DNA of 64,000 nucleotides from Micromonospora sp. CPCC 205371. GTDB taxonomy: Bacteria; Actinomycetota; Actinomycetes; Mycobacteriales; Micromonosporaceae. This document shows positions 51,894 through 61,015 of this stretch, piece by piece. Every line of letters begins with the position of its first letter. Position 1 is the first letter of the stretch. The notes under the pieces were generated by a model. It had not been told where the DNA came from and ran no database searches. It saw only the letters and a list, made by a program, of their open reading frames with translations. The translations under genes and the position numbers were made by a program. The stretch is taken from positions 63,994 to 127,993 of the forward strand of contig NZ_JAIBNX010000001.1 of the NCBI RefSeq assembly GCF_026130045.1. Direction: 5' to 3'.

Positions 51894-52830
51894 TACGCAC
51901 CTCGATGTGGTCTGGTTCGAGATTGAGCTTGACCCGGTCGCGCAGCGACAGGGCCTCGACGAACGGCACCGGAAGCTGCATCCGGCCGCTGCGGTCCAAC
52001 ACCGCGTACTCCTCGGTGACGAGCTCGTGCGAGCCGTCCTCGGCGACCCGCGCGGACCGGCGTACCTCCGACGCGGTCCGGCCATCGCGGATCGCGACGG
52101 TGCGGCGGACCTGCGACGACACTTGGTGGTCGTGGGTGACCACCACGATCGTCACGCCCAGCTCGGCGTTGATGGTGCGCAACGCGCCGAAGACCTCGGC
52201 CGCGGTGGCCTCGTCGAGCTCACCGGTCGGCTCGTCGGCGAAGAGCACCTCAGGGTCGTTGGCCACCGCGACTGCCACCGCGCATCTCTGCTGCTCGCCA
52301 CCGCTCATCTGGCCCGGTCGCCGGTCGGCGCAGTGCGCGACACCCACCATCTCCAGCAGTTCCTCGGCGCGGGCCCGGTTGCGCCGTCGCCTGGCGAGTC
52401 GCAGCGGCAGCTCGACGTTTTCCCGTGCGGTGAGGTACGGCAACAGGTTGCGCCCCGTCTGCTGCCAGACGAAGCCGACCGTGTGCCGCCGGTACGCCAG
52501 CCGGCGCTTCGCGGACAGGCCGAGCAGGTCGTAGCCCGCCACCCGGGCGAGTCCAGCGGTAGGCACGTCCAGCCCGGAGAGGATGTTGAGCATCGTCGAC
52601 TTGCCGGAGCCGGACGCGCCGACGATGGCCAGCAGCTCACCACGGTCGACGACCAGGTCGAGCCCTTGCAGCGCGACCACCTCGACGCCGTCGGTCTTGA
52701 AGATGCGGACGAGGCCGTCGCAGACGATGTGCCCGCTGAGCCGGTCGTGGCCGCCGGCCCGCGCGGCGGCCCGCTCGGCCGCGCGGCGCTCCAGGTCGGC
52801 GAGGTCGGGTACCTCCGTAGCAGCAGTCAC
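51880..52830 (-). CDS. MacB/LolD-type ABC transporter ATPase with extended N and C termini
   Basis: 316 residues from the GTG at 52830 (GTGA overlap with the permease stop). Walker A GASGSGKSTML, signature MSGGEQQRCAVAVAV, Walker B LFADEPTGELD, H-loop VVTHD. It carries a 35-residue N-terminal extension rich in Arg/Ala and a C-terminal addition of about 70 residues (EDGSHELVTEEYAVLDRSGRM...) that resembles an AbrB-like swapped-hairpin domain. Two different ATPases with two permeases suggest a heteromeric transporter. Confidence 0.9.
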   Translation of the reverse strand: MTAATEVPDLADLERRAAERAAARAGGHDRLSGHIVCDGLVRIFKTDGVEVVALQGLDLVVDRGELLAIVGASGSGKSTMLNILSGLDVPTAGLARVAGYDLLGLSAKRRLAYRRHTVGFVWQQTGRNLLPYLTARENVELPLRLARRRRNRARAEELLEMVGVAHCADRRPGQMSGGEQQRCAVAVAVANDPEVLFADEPTGELDEATAAEVFGALRTINAELGVTIVVVTHDHQVSSQVRRTVAIRDGRTASEVRRSARVAEDGSHELVTEEYAVLDRSGRMQLPVPFVEALSLRDRVKLNLEPDHIEVRNGHS

Positions 52831-55487
52831 GAACTCTCCTCTCCCACGCGGAGCACCTCGCCGAGGCGCAGCCGCCGGTTGATCAGATTTTCGGTCAGGA
52901 CCGCGGTCGCCAGGCCGATGACGACCAGCGCGAGCACGGCTGCCCCGACGAGCGGGTCGAGGTACGTCCGAACGGCCTCGCCGGACGTGAAGGTGGACAG
53001 GCCGAGCGCCGGCCCGAGTGCCGCGGGCAGGAGCGTGCCGACCAGCCCGCCCGCGATCACCGCGATGCCCGCGAGCGGCACGAGCTCGTACACCAGCAGC
53101 CCGCGCCCCTGCCCGGCGGACATGCCCAGCGTGCGCAGCCGGGAGAGCACCCGCCCGCGCTGCGGCGCGCCGGCGAGCACCGTAAACCCGACCGCCAGCA
53201 GGGCCAGCACGCTAGCGCCCACGGTGCCGGTGAGGAACGCGAAGCTGAGCACGTCGTTCGCGCCCGTACGGTCGAGGCCGTCCCGGTATCCGGACCAGGT
53301 CGTGATCGCGGTTCGCGGCGGCACCATGCGCACCGATACCGCGTACTCCCGCTGACCCTCGTCGGCGGCGGCCAGCAGCGCGTCCCGGTCGAATCCGTCT
53401 CCGGCGATCAGGAAGCGGTTCGGCAGCAACGGCGACGCCTTCTCGGGCAGCGCCTGCCAGGGCAAGACGACGAATCGGCGGGTCGCGAGGTCGATGCCCG
53501 GGAAGCTGTCGACCACCGCGCCGGGTGTGAAGTCGTACGAGGCGCCGCGCACCTGTACCGCCGCGCCGTCGCCGATCTCCGCGGCGAGGTCGGTCGAGAC
53601 CACCGCCGGCACCGGCCCCCCGCCCGGCCGGGCCGCGAGCAGCGCGTCCGGCAGCCGCACATCGACGCCGCTCGCCCTGACCACCTCGGCGAACCGGCTC
53701 CCGTCGACGACGAGAACCTGCGCCTGCGTGAGGTCGCTCGCGGTCGACCGCACGGTCGTGCCCGAAGCGAAGGTCACCGGCGCGACCGCTGCCACACCCG
53801 GCACCCCGGCCAGCCGGTCGGCGGTACCACCGGCGAAGACGTACCCGTCGAGCACGGCGTCGGCCGGTACGTCGTGGTTGGCGGCGCGGTCGCGCGCGTC
53901 GTCGACGGCGGTGAAGACGGCTCCGCTGAAGATGCCCGTGCTGATCGCGATCACGAGCACGGCCAGCGGGCCGGCCGTGACCGGCCCGCCACGGCCGGCC
54001 CGGGCCAGGCCGATGAACGCCACCGCACCCCGGGCCCGCGCGGTGAGCCGGCCGAACTGGCGCAACGGCCACGGAAAGATCCGCAACGCGACGAGCGCCG
54101 CGCCGGTCGCCAGCAGCACCGGTACCGCCGACAGGAACGGGTCGACGCCGCGCTCGGCGGTCAGCCCGCGCTGGCGCAGCAGGTACGCCCCCAGCACGGC
54201 CACCACCAGCACGAACACCTCCGCGGTCAGCCGTCGCACCGACGGCCGATGCCTGGTCAGGTCGTGCCGGCGGGTGATGAAGGTCAGCCGGCGCTGACCC
54301 GCCGCCGCGAGCACCGGTACCGCCAGCGTGGCGACCGCGCCGACCGCGAGGGCCAGCCACTCCAGGCCACTTGGCCGCCCGGGCGCCAGCCGGCCCACGA
54401 GCCACCCGGCGACCGTGGCCGCCGGTACGACCACCATCGCCTCGGCCAGCGTGCGCCCGCCGATGGTGAGCACGGCGCCGCCACGCGCCCGCAGCAGCGC
54501 GAACTCGGACCGCCGGCGCTCCACCGCCAGGCTCGCCGCCAGCGCGATCAGGCCGAACAGGGTGGCCAGCAACCCAGCCTGTACGACGGCCAGCAACGCC
54601 TGCACGGCCCGCAGCTGGCCGGCGAAGCGGGCGAGGTTGCTGTCGAGCGCGGTCGTGGTCGACATCTGCAGGTCGGGCGGCTGCCGCTTGACCTGCGCCA
54701 GCGCGGCGGCCACCTCGTCCAGGTCACCGCTGTCGAGGCGGTTCTCGTCGATCCGGTACCGCCACGAATAGCTCAGAACCCCCAGCCGCTCTGCCGCGAT
54801 CGTCGCGCCCACCGGGTCGGTGACAGCGAGGACTCGGGGCGGCACGTCGGGCGGGAGCCCCGGGAACGGCTCGAGCGCCAGCCTCATGTCGTCCCAGACC
54901 GGGGCGGCGCTGTTCACCGGCTCGAAGATCCCGACCACGACCGCTGGCACCGCTGTCGGGTTGGCGCCGGTGACCGGTAACACCGAGTCCAGCGTGACGC
55001 CGAGGGTCTCCGCCACCGTTGCCGAGAGAGCCACCTCCACGCGCGGCGCGAACTCCTTTGTCGACGGCCACCGCCCGGACGTGATCCGGCCCGCCTCCTG
55101 TACCCCGGTCTGCATCCGCAGTCCAAAGTCGACGACCGGGCCCGTGCCCACGCGGGTCTGTACCCGGTCGGGGCCGGCACTCGCCGCGAACCACTGGTCG
55201 GAGATCAGGCTGGGCAGCGGCTTCGGCAACGTGACGCGGTACCGGTCGAGCCCTCGCAGCGCCACCGCCGCGCTGAGCCAGCCCCCGAAGGGCGGCGGCT
55301 TCTGCGAGAAGGTGATGTCACGGGCGGCCGACGGCAGCCTGCGGACGTCTTCCCGAAGCGCCCCGTCAGCGAGGTCGTTGGCCATCCGCGGCGCACCCGT
55401 GACAAGCGCTGCAGCACCCGCCGCCAGCACCGCCAGCAGCAGGAACTGGCCGACGAACACCCGCACGCGGTGGAGTACCTCGATCAC
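52827..55487 (-). CDS. FtsX/MacB-like ABC transporter permease (1)
   Basis: 886 residues from the GTG at 55487 (GTGA overlap with the other permease). An N-terminal membrane helix (residues 8-30) is followed by a large extracytoplasmic domain, a central membrane block (about 270-430) and a second extracytoplasmic domain (about 460-700). The C-terminal FtsX helices include FLTGTVGASVLALLAVGFTV. The conserved RRRSEFALLRARGG loop that follows the first FtsX helix is present. It works with the ATPases encoded downstream; the substrate is unknown. Confidence 0.87.
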   Translation of the reverse strand: MIEVLHRVRVFVGQFLLLAVLAAGAAALVTGAPRMANDLADGALREDVRRLPSAARDITFSQKPPPFGGWLSAAVALRGLDRYRVTLPKPLPSLISDQWFAASAGPDRVQTRVGTGPVVDFGLRMQTGVQEAGRITSGRWPSTKEFAPRVEVALSATVAETLGVTLDSVLPVTGANPTAVPAVVVGIFEPVNSAAPVWDDMRLALEPFPGLPPDVPPRVLAVTDPVGATIAAERLGVLSYSWRYRIDENRLDSGDLDEVAAALAQVKRQPPDLQMSTTTALDSNLARFAGQLRAVQALLAVVQAGLLATLFGLIALAASLAVERRRSEFALLRARGGAVLTIGGRTLAEAMVVVPAATVAGWLVGRLAPGRPSGLEWLALAVGAVATLAVPVLAAAGQRRLTFITRRHDLTRHRPSVRRLTAEVFVLVVAVLGAYLLRQRGLTAERGVDPFLSAVPVLLATGAALVALRIFPWPLRQFGRLTARARGAVAFIGLARAGRGGPVTAGPLAVLVIAISTGIFSGAVFTAVDDARDRAANHDVPADAVLDGYVFAGGTADRLAGVPGVAAVAPVTFASGTTVRSTASDLTQAQVLVVDGSRFAEVVRASGVDVRLPDALLAARPGGGPVPAVVSTDLAAEIGDGAAVQVRGASYDFTPGAVVDSFPGIDLATRRFVVLPWQALPEKASPLLPNRFLIAGDGFDRDALLAAADEGQREYAVSVRMVPPRTAITTWSGYRDGLDRTGANDVLSFAFLTGTVGASVLALLAVGFTVLAGAPQRGRVLSRLRTLGMSAGQGRGLLVYELVPLAGIAVIAGGLVGTLLPAALGPALGLSTFTSGEAVRTYLDPLVGAAVLALVVIGLATAVLTENLINRRLRLGEVLRVGEESS

Positions 55488-58400
55488 GTGTCGGCTCCGA
55501 TCCTGAGCTGGGCAGCGGCCAGGCGTTGTCGAACCGTGGTGGCCACCAGGGCACTCAGCGCGAGCGTCAGGCCCAGCAGCCCGGCCGCGGTCGCGAGCAC
55601 CGGCGCCCAGGCGATGTCGAGCAGCGGCTCCGGCACCGGGCGGGCCGCCGACGGGGTGAGGATGACGAGCGGTGCCATCGTCGCGGCGACCGCGACCCCG
55701 ACGGCCGCCCCGGCGAGCACCCCGATGCCCGCGAGGAACAACTGCTCGGCGAGGAGCGACCGGGCCAGCAGGCGTGGCCCCGCACCCAGCGTGTGCAGGA
55801 CGGCCAGCTCGTTGACCCGCCTTCGTGCGGTGGCCCGCATCTCCACGCCGACCCCGGTGCCGGCGAGCAGGATCGCGCCCAGCGCGGCGGCGAACAGGGC
55901 CGCACGGGCTCCGACGCCGTACGGGTCGCGGCTGGCGTCGGAAGCCAGGGCGACCCGGTCGAGCACCTCCATCCCGGCGAGCTTGGCCGCGGCGTCGCTG
56001 GCCACCGAGTGCTCGCCGGGCCGGGTGGCGAGCCACCACTCTTGCGGTTGTCGCACGGTGCCGTGCTCGTAGAACATCTCGGCTGCCAGCGCCGCGCGGT
56101 CGACCAGGATCGCCGAGGCACCCGCCGTTCCCGGTACCGCCTCCACGCTGCCCGCCACGCGGACCTCGACCTCTGCCTGGCCCAGCGTCAGCTTGGTCTT
56201 GTCGCCGGCGCCGAGTCGCAGGCCCGCGAGCGCCTCGGGCGTAGCGACCAGCGGCACCGTGCCGGCCTTGCGCTGGCGTGTCACGACGAGGTGCGTGGCG
56301 CTGTTGATGCCCCAACCGCCCTGCGACATGGACTGGTACCCGACGGACAGGTCGGGCCTGACGCCCACGTTGCCGCCTGACCGGTCGCGGGCCTGCCAGG
56401 GGCCGGTGGCGGGAAGGTCGACGGCGGTCGTGCCGACGAGCAGCGACCTGACCTGCCAGTTCACGATCATGTCTCTCGCGCCCCGGGTGTCGACCAGGAA
56501 ACCCGCGAGCCGGGCCGGCTGGAAGGCGGACAGGTCCACCGAGAAGCGCAGCGGCTGGCCGTTGCGGCTCTGGCCAAGAGGCACCCGGCGGTATCCGGTC
56601 GCTGTCGCGAAGACCGCCTCCGTGGCCACGCCGGGCTCGACCACCACGAACGGCGGCGCCTCCCACCGGGACAGCCGGGTGACCACCTCGCCGGTCAGGC
56701 GGTCACCTGCCGGCAGGTCGACGGCGGGGGCGTCCACGGACCCGTCCATCCCCGCGAAGAGCCCGTCCGGAGCGATGTCGTCGCGCGCGCGAATGACATC
56801 CTGGGCGGCCCGCGCGTCGACGACCACCACCGAGGTCTCCTCCTCGCTGCCCTCCGGGCGCAGACTCTCCCGCCACCCGGGTGCCGCGGCGGCGACGCCA
56901 GGCAGCTTCGACACCTCCTCGGCGCGGCCATCGGGCGGGAGGTTTCCACGCTCGGTCAACCGCAGGTCGGCGCCCACCTGGTGGTCGACCTGATCGACCA
57001 GCGACCGCTCGGCGGTACTGGCCAGGCACCAGGCCAGCGTGCTCACCGCCACCGCGAGCGCCAGAAGCAGCACCGGACCGGCCTGTGGCCGCCGACCCGC
57101 CTGCCACATGCCGAGCACCGTCGCGGTCCAGTTCCGCCGGGCGACGTACCGCTCCGCGAACTGGGTCAGCGGCGGGAGTACCCGCAGCGCCACGACTGCG
57201 GCGGCGGGCACCCCCAGCGGCGGGGGGGGCGGCAGCAGGGGGGCGAGGCCGAGGCCGGCGCAGGTGAGCGGCGACGAGTACTGCCGGAGCTGGAGCCAGC
57301 CGAGGACGGCCAGCCCGATCAGTGCCAGGTCGAGGCCCACCCGTTGCGCGGCCGCCCATCGGGTCGGCCGGGACCGGGCGGCCAGCTCGGCCACGTACGT
57401 GGTGCCCCGGCGCAGGCTCGGGCCCACCATGGCGAGTGCGCACCCGGTGGCGGCCGCCGCGGCGACGAGCCACGTCAGAGCATCGAGCCGGGGCGCGAGC
57501 TGGAGCACCCCCTCGGTCAGAACGGGTGCCCGGTCGGCCTGCCGGAGCAGTTCGGTCGCCAGGATCGGCGCGAGCACGGCCGCTGGCAGTACGACCAGTG
57601 CGGACTCGCGGATGGCCAGGCCGGCGAGCTGGACGCGGGCGGCTCCACGGGCCCGCAGGAGGGCCGTCTCGCCCCGGCGGTGCTCGTTGAGCAACCCGGC
57701 CACCAGCATCAACGCGTACCCGCCGAGCACGACCATGAGGAGCATCGGTGTGACGAGCGCCGACCGGCCCACCAGATCGGCCCGTTCCTGCCGGTCGGCG
57801 AGCCGGTCGATCCGCGACGTCACGAGCCCGGACGACCCGAAGCCGACCTCCGTTGCGAGGCTCGCGGTGAGGCTGTTGGCGGTGCGGCGCGCGTCCTGTA
57901 GCCCGGCCACATCGGCGCCGACCAGGTTGGGCTCGATCAGCCAGGCGGCCGAGGCGGTCGCTGCGAACCCGGCGCGGAAGTCCTCCGGCGTCACCACCAG
58001 CGGCCCGTACGTCGAGGACGAGGGCAGCTGACCGTCGGCGACCCCGGGCACCAGCAGCCAGAACGGGTCGGTGAGGTCACGGGGGCGCCAGATGCCGCTG
58101 ACCGTGACGTCGCCGACCTTCTTGCTCAACCGGTCGGTGATCTCGATGGGGTCGCCAATCTCGACCTGCAAGGTCGTGGCCGCCGCTTCGGCCAGCGCGG
58201 TCTGCACCGGGGCAGCGCCCGGCTGCGGCCACGCGCCGGCAACCAGGTCGGCGTGCTCGGGCAGCCCTTCGAGGAACAGCACCGACGCGAAGACCAGGCC
58301 GTCCGCGTTCGGCACGGCTCCACCCGTGTCGCCGCTGAGCTGCCGCCCGGTCGCGTACCCGGCCACGATGACCTGAGCGTCGAAGCCGGCGAATCCGCCC

Positions 58401-58645
58401 GCGAACCTGTCCCTGAGTGTCCGATCTCGGTCGGCCAATTCGGTGGGCGACCCGGCCGGACCCTGCACCAGCACCGAACGCTCATCGGGCGCCGACGAGA
58501 GGATCGCGCTGCGGGCGCCCGCGTCGACCACGTCTCTGCTGTAGTCCGCAAGGCCGGTGAGCAGCACCGTAGCGATCAGAGTGGCCCCGGTAGCAGCCAA
58601 CAGGAGGCTCTTCGCAGCGCGAGCCCTCCGAATTACCAGCGTCAC
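55484..58645 (-). CDS. FtsX/MacB-like ABC transporter permease (2)
   Basis: 1053 residues from the GTG at 58645; the frame extends to 58714, but the basic stretch VIRRARAAKSLLLAATGA typical of the first helix begins here. Duplicated FtsX layout: helix, large external domain, membrane block with EHRRGETALLRARGAAR, second external domain, and a C-terminal block with RRRVNELAVLHTLGAGPR. Runs of 8 G (57222-57229) and 6 G (57238-57243) lie within a Pro-rich loop and leave the frame intact. It is first in the operon. Confidence 0.87.
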   Translation of the reverse strand: MTLVIRRARAAKSLLLAATGATLIATVLLTGLADYSRDVVDAGARSAILSSAPDERSVLVQGPAGSPTELADRDRTLRDRFAGGFAGFDAQVIVAGYATGRQLSGDTGGAVPNADGLVFASVLFLEGLPEHADLVAGAWPQPGAAPVQTALAEAAATTLQVEIGDPIEITDRLSKKVGDVTVSGIWRPRDLTDPFWLLVPGVADGQLPSSSTYGPLVVTPEDFRAGFAATASAAWLIEPNLVGADVAGLQDARRTANSLTASLATEVGFGSSGLVTSRIDRLADRQERADLVGRSALVTPMLLMVVLGGYALMLVAGLLNEHRRGETALLRARGAARVQLAGLAIRESALVVLPAAVLAPILATELLRQADRAPVLTEGVLQLAPRLDALTWLVAAAAATGCALAMVGPSLRRGTTYVAELAARSRPTRWAAAQRVGLDLALIGLAVLGWLQLRQYSSPLTCAGLGLAPLLPPPPPLGVPAAAVVALRVLPPLTQFAERYVARRNWTATVLGMWQAGRRPQAGPVLLLALAVAVSTLAWCLASTAERSLVDQVDHQVGADLRLTERGNLPPDGRAEEVSKLPGVAAAAPGWRESLRPEGSEEETSVVVVDARAAQDVIRARDDIAPDGLFAGMDGSVDAPAVDLPAGDRLTGEVVTRLSRWEAPPFVVVEPGVATEAVFATATGYRRVPLGQSRNGQPLRFSVDLSAFQPARLAGFLVDTRGARDMIVNWQVRSLLVGTTAVDLPATGPWQARDRSGGNVGVRPDLSVGYQSMSQGGWGINSATHLVVTRQRKAGTVPLVATPEALAGLRLGAGDKTKLTLGQAEVEVRVAGSVEAVPGTAGASAILVDRAALAAEMFYEHGTVRQPQEWWLATRPGEHSVASDAAAKLAGMEVLDRVALASDASRDPYGVGARAALFAAALGAILLAGTGVGVEMRATARRRVNELAVLHTLGAGPRLLARSLLAEQLFLAGIGVLAGAAVGVAVAATMAPLVILTPSAARPVPEPLLDIAWAPVLATAAGLLGLTLALSALVATTVRQRLAAAQLRIGADT

Positions 58646-58742
58646 GTGGATGTTGAGGGGCTGGCCGGCGTGGAAGGTTCGCTTGGTTATCTGAACGTGA
58701 TAGACCGTTTCCAAACACCGAACGAGATTGGGTCGTTACCGC

Positions 58743-58748
58743 TAGCTT
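58743..58748 (+). promoter_or_regulatory. -10 hexamer TAGCTT, leaderless start
   Basis: TAGCTT ends 6 bases before the ATG at 58755 with no ribosome site, matching the other leaderless starts in the window. Confidence 0.5.
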
Positions 58749-58754
58749 CGATAC

Positions 58755-59321
58755 ATGAGGGTGGCGCGGGGCCGGCTGCTGTCGAATCTCCTTGGCAGCC
58801 TCGGCATCCTGCTCACGCTGGGCCTGATCTACGCTGGCCTGCCCGCTCTTGATCGTTCGCTGCCCGCAGACCAGCCGGTGTCGCCCGACCGGCCCTACAC
58901 GGTGGGCGGCGGGGTCACCGTCGTGCCGCCACCCGGCGCGAAGATCGACGTAACCCAGACCCGACCCAGCGCTCGGCAGGGCACGGTCCTCTTCCTCCTC
59001 GGCAAGGTCCGGTACGTGCTGGTGGTCACCCCGTTCCGGGGCGACCTCCACGCGGCGACCGACCGCCTGATCCGCAAGATCGTCAGGGCGGGCGGGCGGC
59101 AGGTCGCCGGGTCGGAGCGGAGCGTCGACACGACCGCCGGCCTGTACGGGCGGCAGGGCGACTACACCGCGAAGGAGCGCGGCGGCCGGTACGCGGTGTT
59201 TCTCGTCGATGGCGTCTCCATCGAGGTGACGGTCAGCGGCAGCGACGCCGAACTGAGCCGGGTCTCCGATGAGATCGCCGCCAGCACACGCACCATCGCG
59301 TACCGAGGCGGCACCTCGTGA
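58755..59321 (+). CDS. Membrane-anchored protein of unknown function
   Basis: 188 residues from the ATG at 58755. One N-terminal membrane helix (about 10-28, LLGSLGILLTLGLIYAGL) is followed by an external domain of about 150 residues (VLFLLGKVRYVLVVTPFRGDLHAATDRL, GRYAVFLVDGVSIEVTVSGS). No known motif. It is translationally coupled to the PrsW-like protease (GTGA overlap), so it may be a partner or substrate of that protease. Confidence 0.72.
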   Translation: MRVARGRLLSNLLGSLGILLTLGLIYAGLPALDRSLPADQPVSPDRPYTVGGGVTVVPPPGAKIDVTQTRPSARQGTVLFLLGKVRYVLVVTPFRGDLHAATDRLIRKIVRAGGRQVAGSERSVDTTAGLYGRQGDYTAKERGGRYAVFLVDGVSIEVTVSGSDAELSRVSDEIAASTRTIAYRGGTS

Positions 59322-60646
59322 CCGCCGTGGCTGGGCCCGAGGGCGCCAGTGGGGCCAGCGTGCCGCGCAGTGCTCGCACCGCACCCGTACACCCGACGCC
59401 GGTGTGGGCGGTGGCCCGCAAGTCGCTGCTGCTGCCCGCTTTCTGGCTGGTCGCGATCCTGCTCGCGGTCGGCGCAGTGCATCTGATTTCGGTGCTGCGG
59501 GAGGCGTTCCTGGAGTACCCGAAGGCGACCGCACTGACGGTTGCCCTGTTCGCCGTGTACGCGATTCCCTTCTGGCTCTTCGTCGGCGCCCTCGACTACC
59601 TGGAGCGCGAACCGCCGCTGCTGCTCGCCACGGCCTTCGGGTGGGGCGGCCTGGTCGCCACGACGGTCGCCATCCCCGGCAACACCGCCGTGCACAACCT
59701 TCTCGCCAAGGTGTACTCGCCGGAGTTCGCCGCCTCGTGGGGACCGGCCATCGCCGGCCCCACGATCGAGGAGACGGCGCGGGTGCTCGGCGTCGTCGCG
59801 ATCGTCCTCATCGCACACGCGCAGATCAACAGCATCCTCGACGGCGTCATCTACGGCGCGCTGGTCGGGCTCGGCTTCCAGGTGGTCGAAGACATCGTGT
59901 ACGCCGTAGGCGCCGTCGATGTCGCAGGGCGGGGCGACGACGTGGGCCCGGTGTTCGCCACGTTCTTCGTCCGGGGCTTCCTCGCGGGGCTGTGGAGCCA
60001 CACCCTCTTCGGGGCGCTGGCCGGGTTCGGCGTCGGCTACCTCGTGGTACGCGGTGACCGGTCGCTCGCGCGGCGGGCGGGTATCGCGGCGCTCGCGCTC
60101 GGCGGCGCCTGGGCCTGCCACTTCGTGTGGAACTCGCCGCTGCTGGCCGTCGAGGTCGGCGACAACGGGTACGCGCTGATCGCGGTGCTGCTGGCCAAGG
60201 GCATCCCGCCGCTGCTGATGATCCTGCTGCTGGTGCGCTCTGCCCGGCACCGGGAGGCGGACTTCTACATCCAGCAGCTCGTCGACCTCGATGACCCGAA
60301 GATCGCGACACCGGCCGAACTACACGTGCTCAGCATGGGTCACCTGCGTGCCAACGCGCGCCGGCACGCGTACGGCCGGGCGGGCACCGCGGGGCGCCGG
60401 GCGGTGCGCCGGCTCCAGCGGGCACAGGCCCGGCTGGCGGTCGCCGTGAGCCGCTCCGACCCGGTCGCCGCCGGCCGCTGGCGCACCGAGGTGCTGGCGC
60501 AGCGGGGCAGGCTGCGGGTGCTCGGCCATCTCGAGGCGAGCGCGCCGGACGAACGTACCGGCTCCCTGCGACGCCGGATGCTGTACCTGCTGATCGGCAT
60601 CGCGGTGATGGCGGCCCTCTGCGTGGGCGTCACCGGCCTGTCCTGA
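59318..60646 (+). CDS. PrsW-family intramembrane metalloprotease
   Basis: 442 residues from the GTG at 59318. It has about eight to ten membrane helices with the PrsW motifs: EETAR (in GPTIEETARVLG), GFQVVEDIVYA and LWSHTLFGALAG, which supply the Glu and His zinc ligands. B. subtilis PrsW cleaves an anti-sigma factor. The C-terminal 150 residues are a basic cytoplasmic region plus a last helix (LLIGIAVMAALCVGV), not part of the core. The membrane protein coupled upstream is the obvious candidate partner. Confidence 0.87.
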   Translation: MTAVAGPEGASGASVPRSARTAPVHPTPVWAVARKSLLLPAFWLVAILLAVGAVHLISVLREAFLEYPKATALTVALFAVYAIPFWLFVGALDYLEREPPLLLATAFGWGGLVATTVAIPGNTAVHNLLAKVYSPEFAASWGPAIAGPTIEETARVLGVVAIVLIAHAQINSILDGVIYGALVGLGFQVVEDIVYAVGAVDVAGRGDDVGPVFATFFVRGFLAGLWSHTLFGALAGFGVGYLVVRGDRSLARRAGIAALALGGAWACHFVWNSPLLAVEVGDNGYALIAVLLAKGIPPLLMILLLVRSARHREADFYIQQLVDLDDPKIATPAELHVLSMGHLRANARRHAYGRAGTAGRRAVRRLQRAQARLAVAVSRSDPVAAGRWRTEVLAQRGRLRVLGHLEASAPDERTGSLRRRMLYLLIGIAVMAALCVGVTGLS

Positions 60647-60676
60647 CCAGGGCGCCCGCCCCGGGCGCCCTGGTCA
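60644..60676. terminator. Perfect 14-bp inverted repeat over the prsW-like stop codon
   Basis: TGACCAGGGCGCCC / GGGCGCCCTGGTCA with a 5-base GCCCC loop; its first three bases are the stop codon of the PrsW-like gene. It lies between convergent genes (60646 and 60683) and can serve both strands. Confidence 0.7.
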
Positions 60677-60682
60677 CGCGAC

Positions 60683-60922
60683 TCACGCCGCCGGCGGGTG
60701 CCCGCCGTCACCGTCGACGACGGTCTCCGGCGTGCCGTCCTGGTCGATGTCGACCATCGTCACGTCGACCTTGCCGTCGTTGTCGGTGTCGAACTGGAAG
60801 AGGTCGGCCTTGCCGTCGCCGTCGGTGTCCGCGGCCCACAGCTCGGGCTTGCCGTCCTTGTTGGTGTCTGCGGTCAGCAGGTCGACGCGCTCATCGCCGC
60901 GGGTCTCCACAGGCTCGCTCAT
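60683..60922 (-). CDS. Small Asp-rich repeat protein (calcium-binding-like)
   Basis: 79 residues from the ATG at 60922, with AAAGGA upstream. After a 25-residue start it has four 13-residue repeats of the form DxDxDGxxDxxxx (DTNKDGKPELWAA, DTDGDGKADLFQF, DTDNDGKVDVTMV, DIDQDGTPETVVD). These resemble EF-hand or thrombospondin type 3 calcium loops. No signal peptide or membrane helix is present, so a cytoplasmic location is expected, which is odd for such repeats. It is a paralogue of the next gene. Confidence 0.75.
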   Translation of the reverse strand: MSEPVETRGDERVDLLTADTNKDGKPELWAADTDGDGKADLFQFDTDNDGKVDVTMVDIDQDGTPETVVDGDGGHPPAA

Positions 60923-60975
60923 CCCGTCGTCCTTTCGTGTCGTGGAAGTCCTAGGGCACCTTACGGGTCGCACGC

Positions 60976-61008
60976 AAAAGGCGCCCGCCTTGTCGGCGGA
61001 CGCCTTTT
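60976..61008 (-). terminator. Intrinsic terminator after the larger Asp-rich gene
   Basis: AAAAGGCGcCCGCC / GGCGGaCGCCTTTT hairpin with T runs at both ends, just after the stop of the 61016-61633 gene. It would stop read-through into the small paralogue. Confidence 0.7.
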
Positions 61009-61015
61009 CGCGCCG

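Noticed and set aside
57181..57260. Frameshift at the G8 tract in permease 2
   Set aside because: The reading frame and FtsX features continue on both sides.
51216..58645. ABC system considered as exporter for the RiPP peptide
   Set aside because: It lies more than 3 kb away beyond DUF3073, vdh and bldC, is on the opposite strand and has its own terminator. No link is visible.
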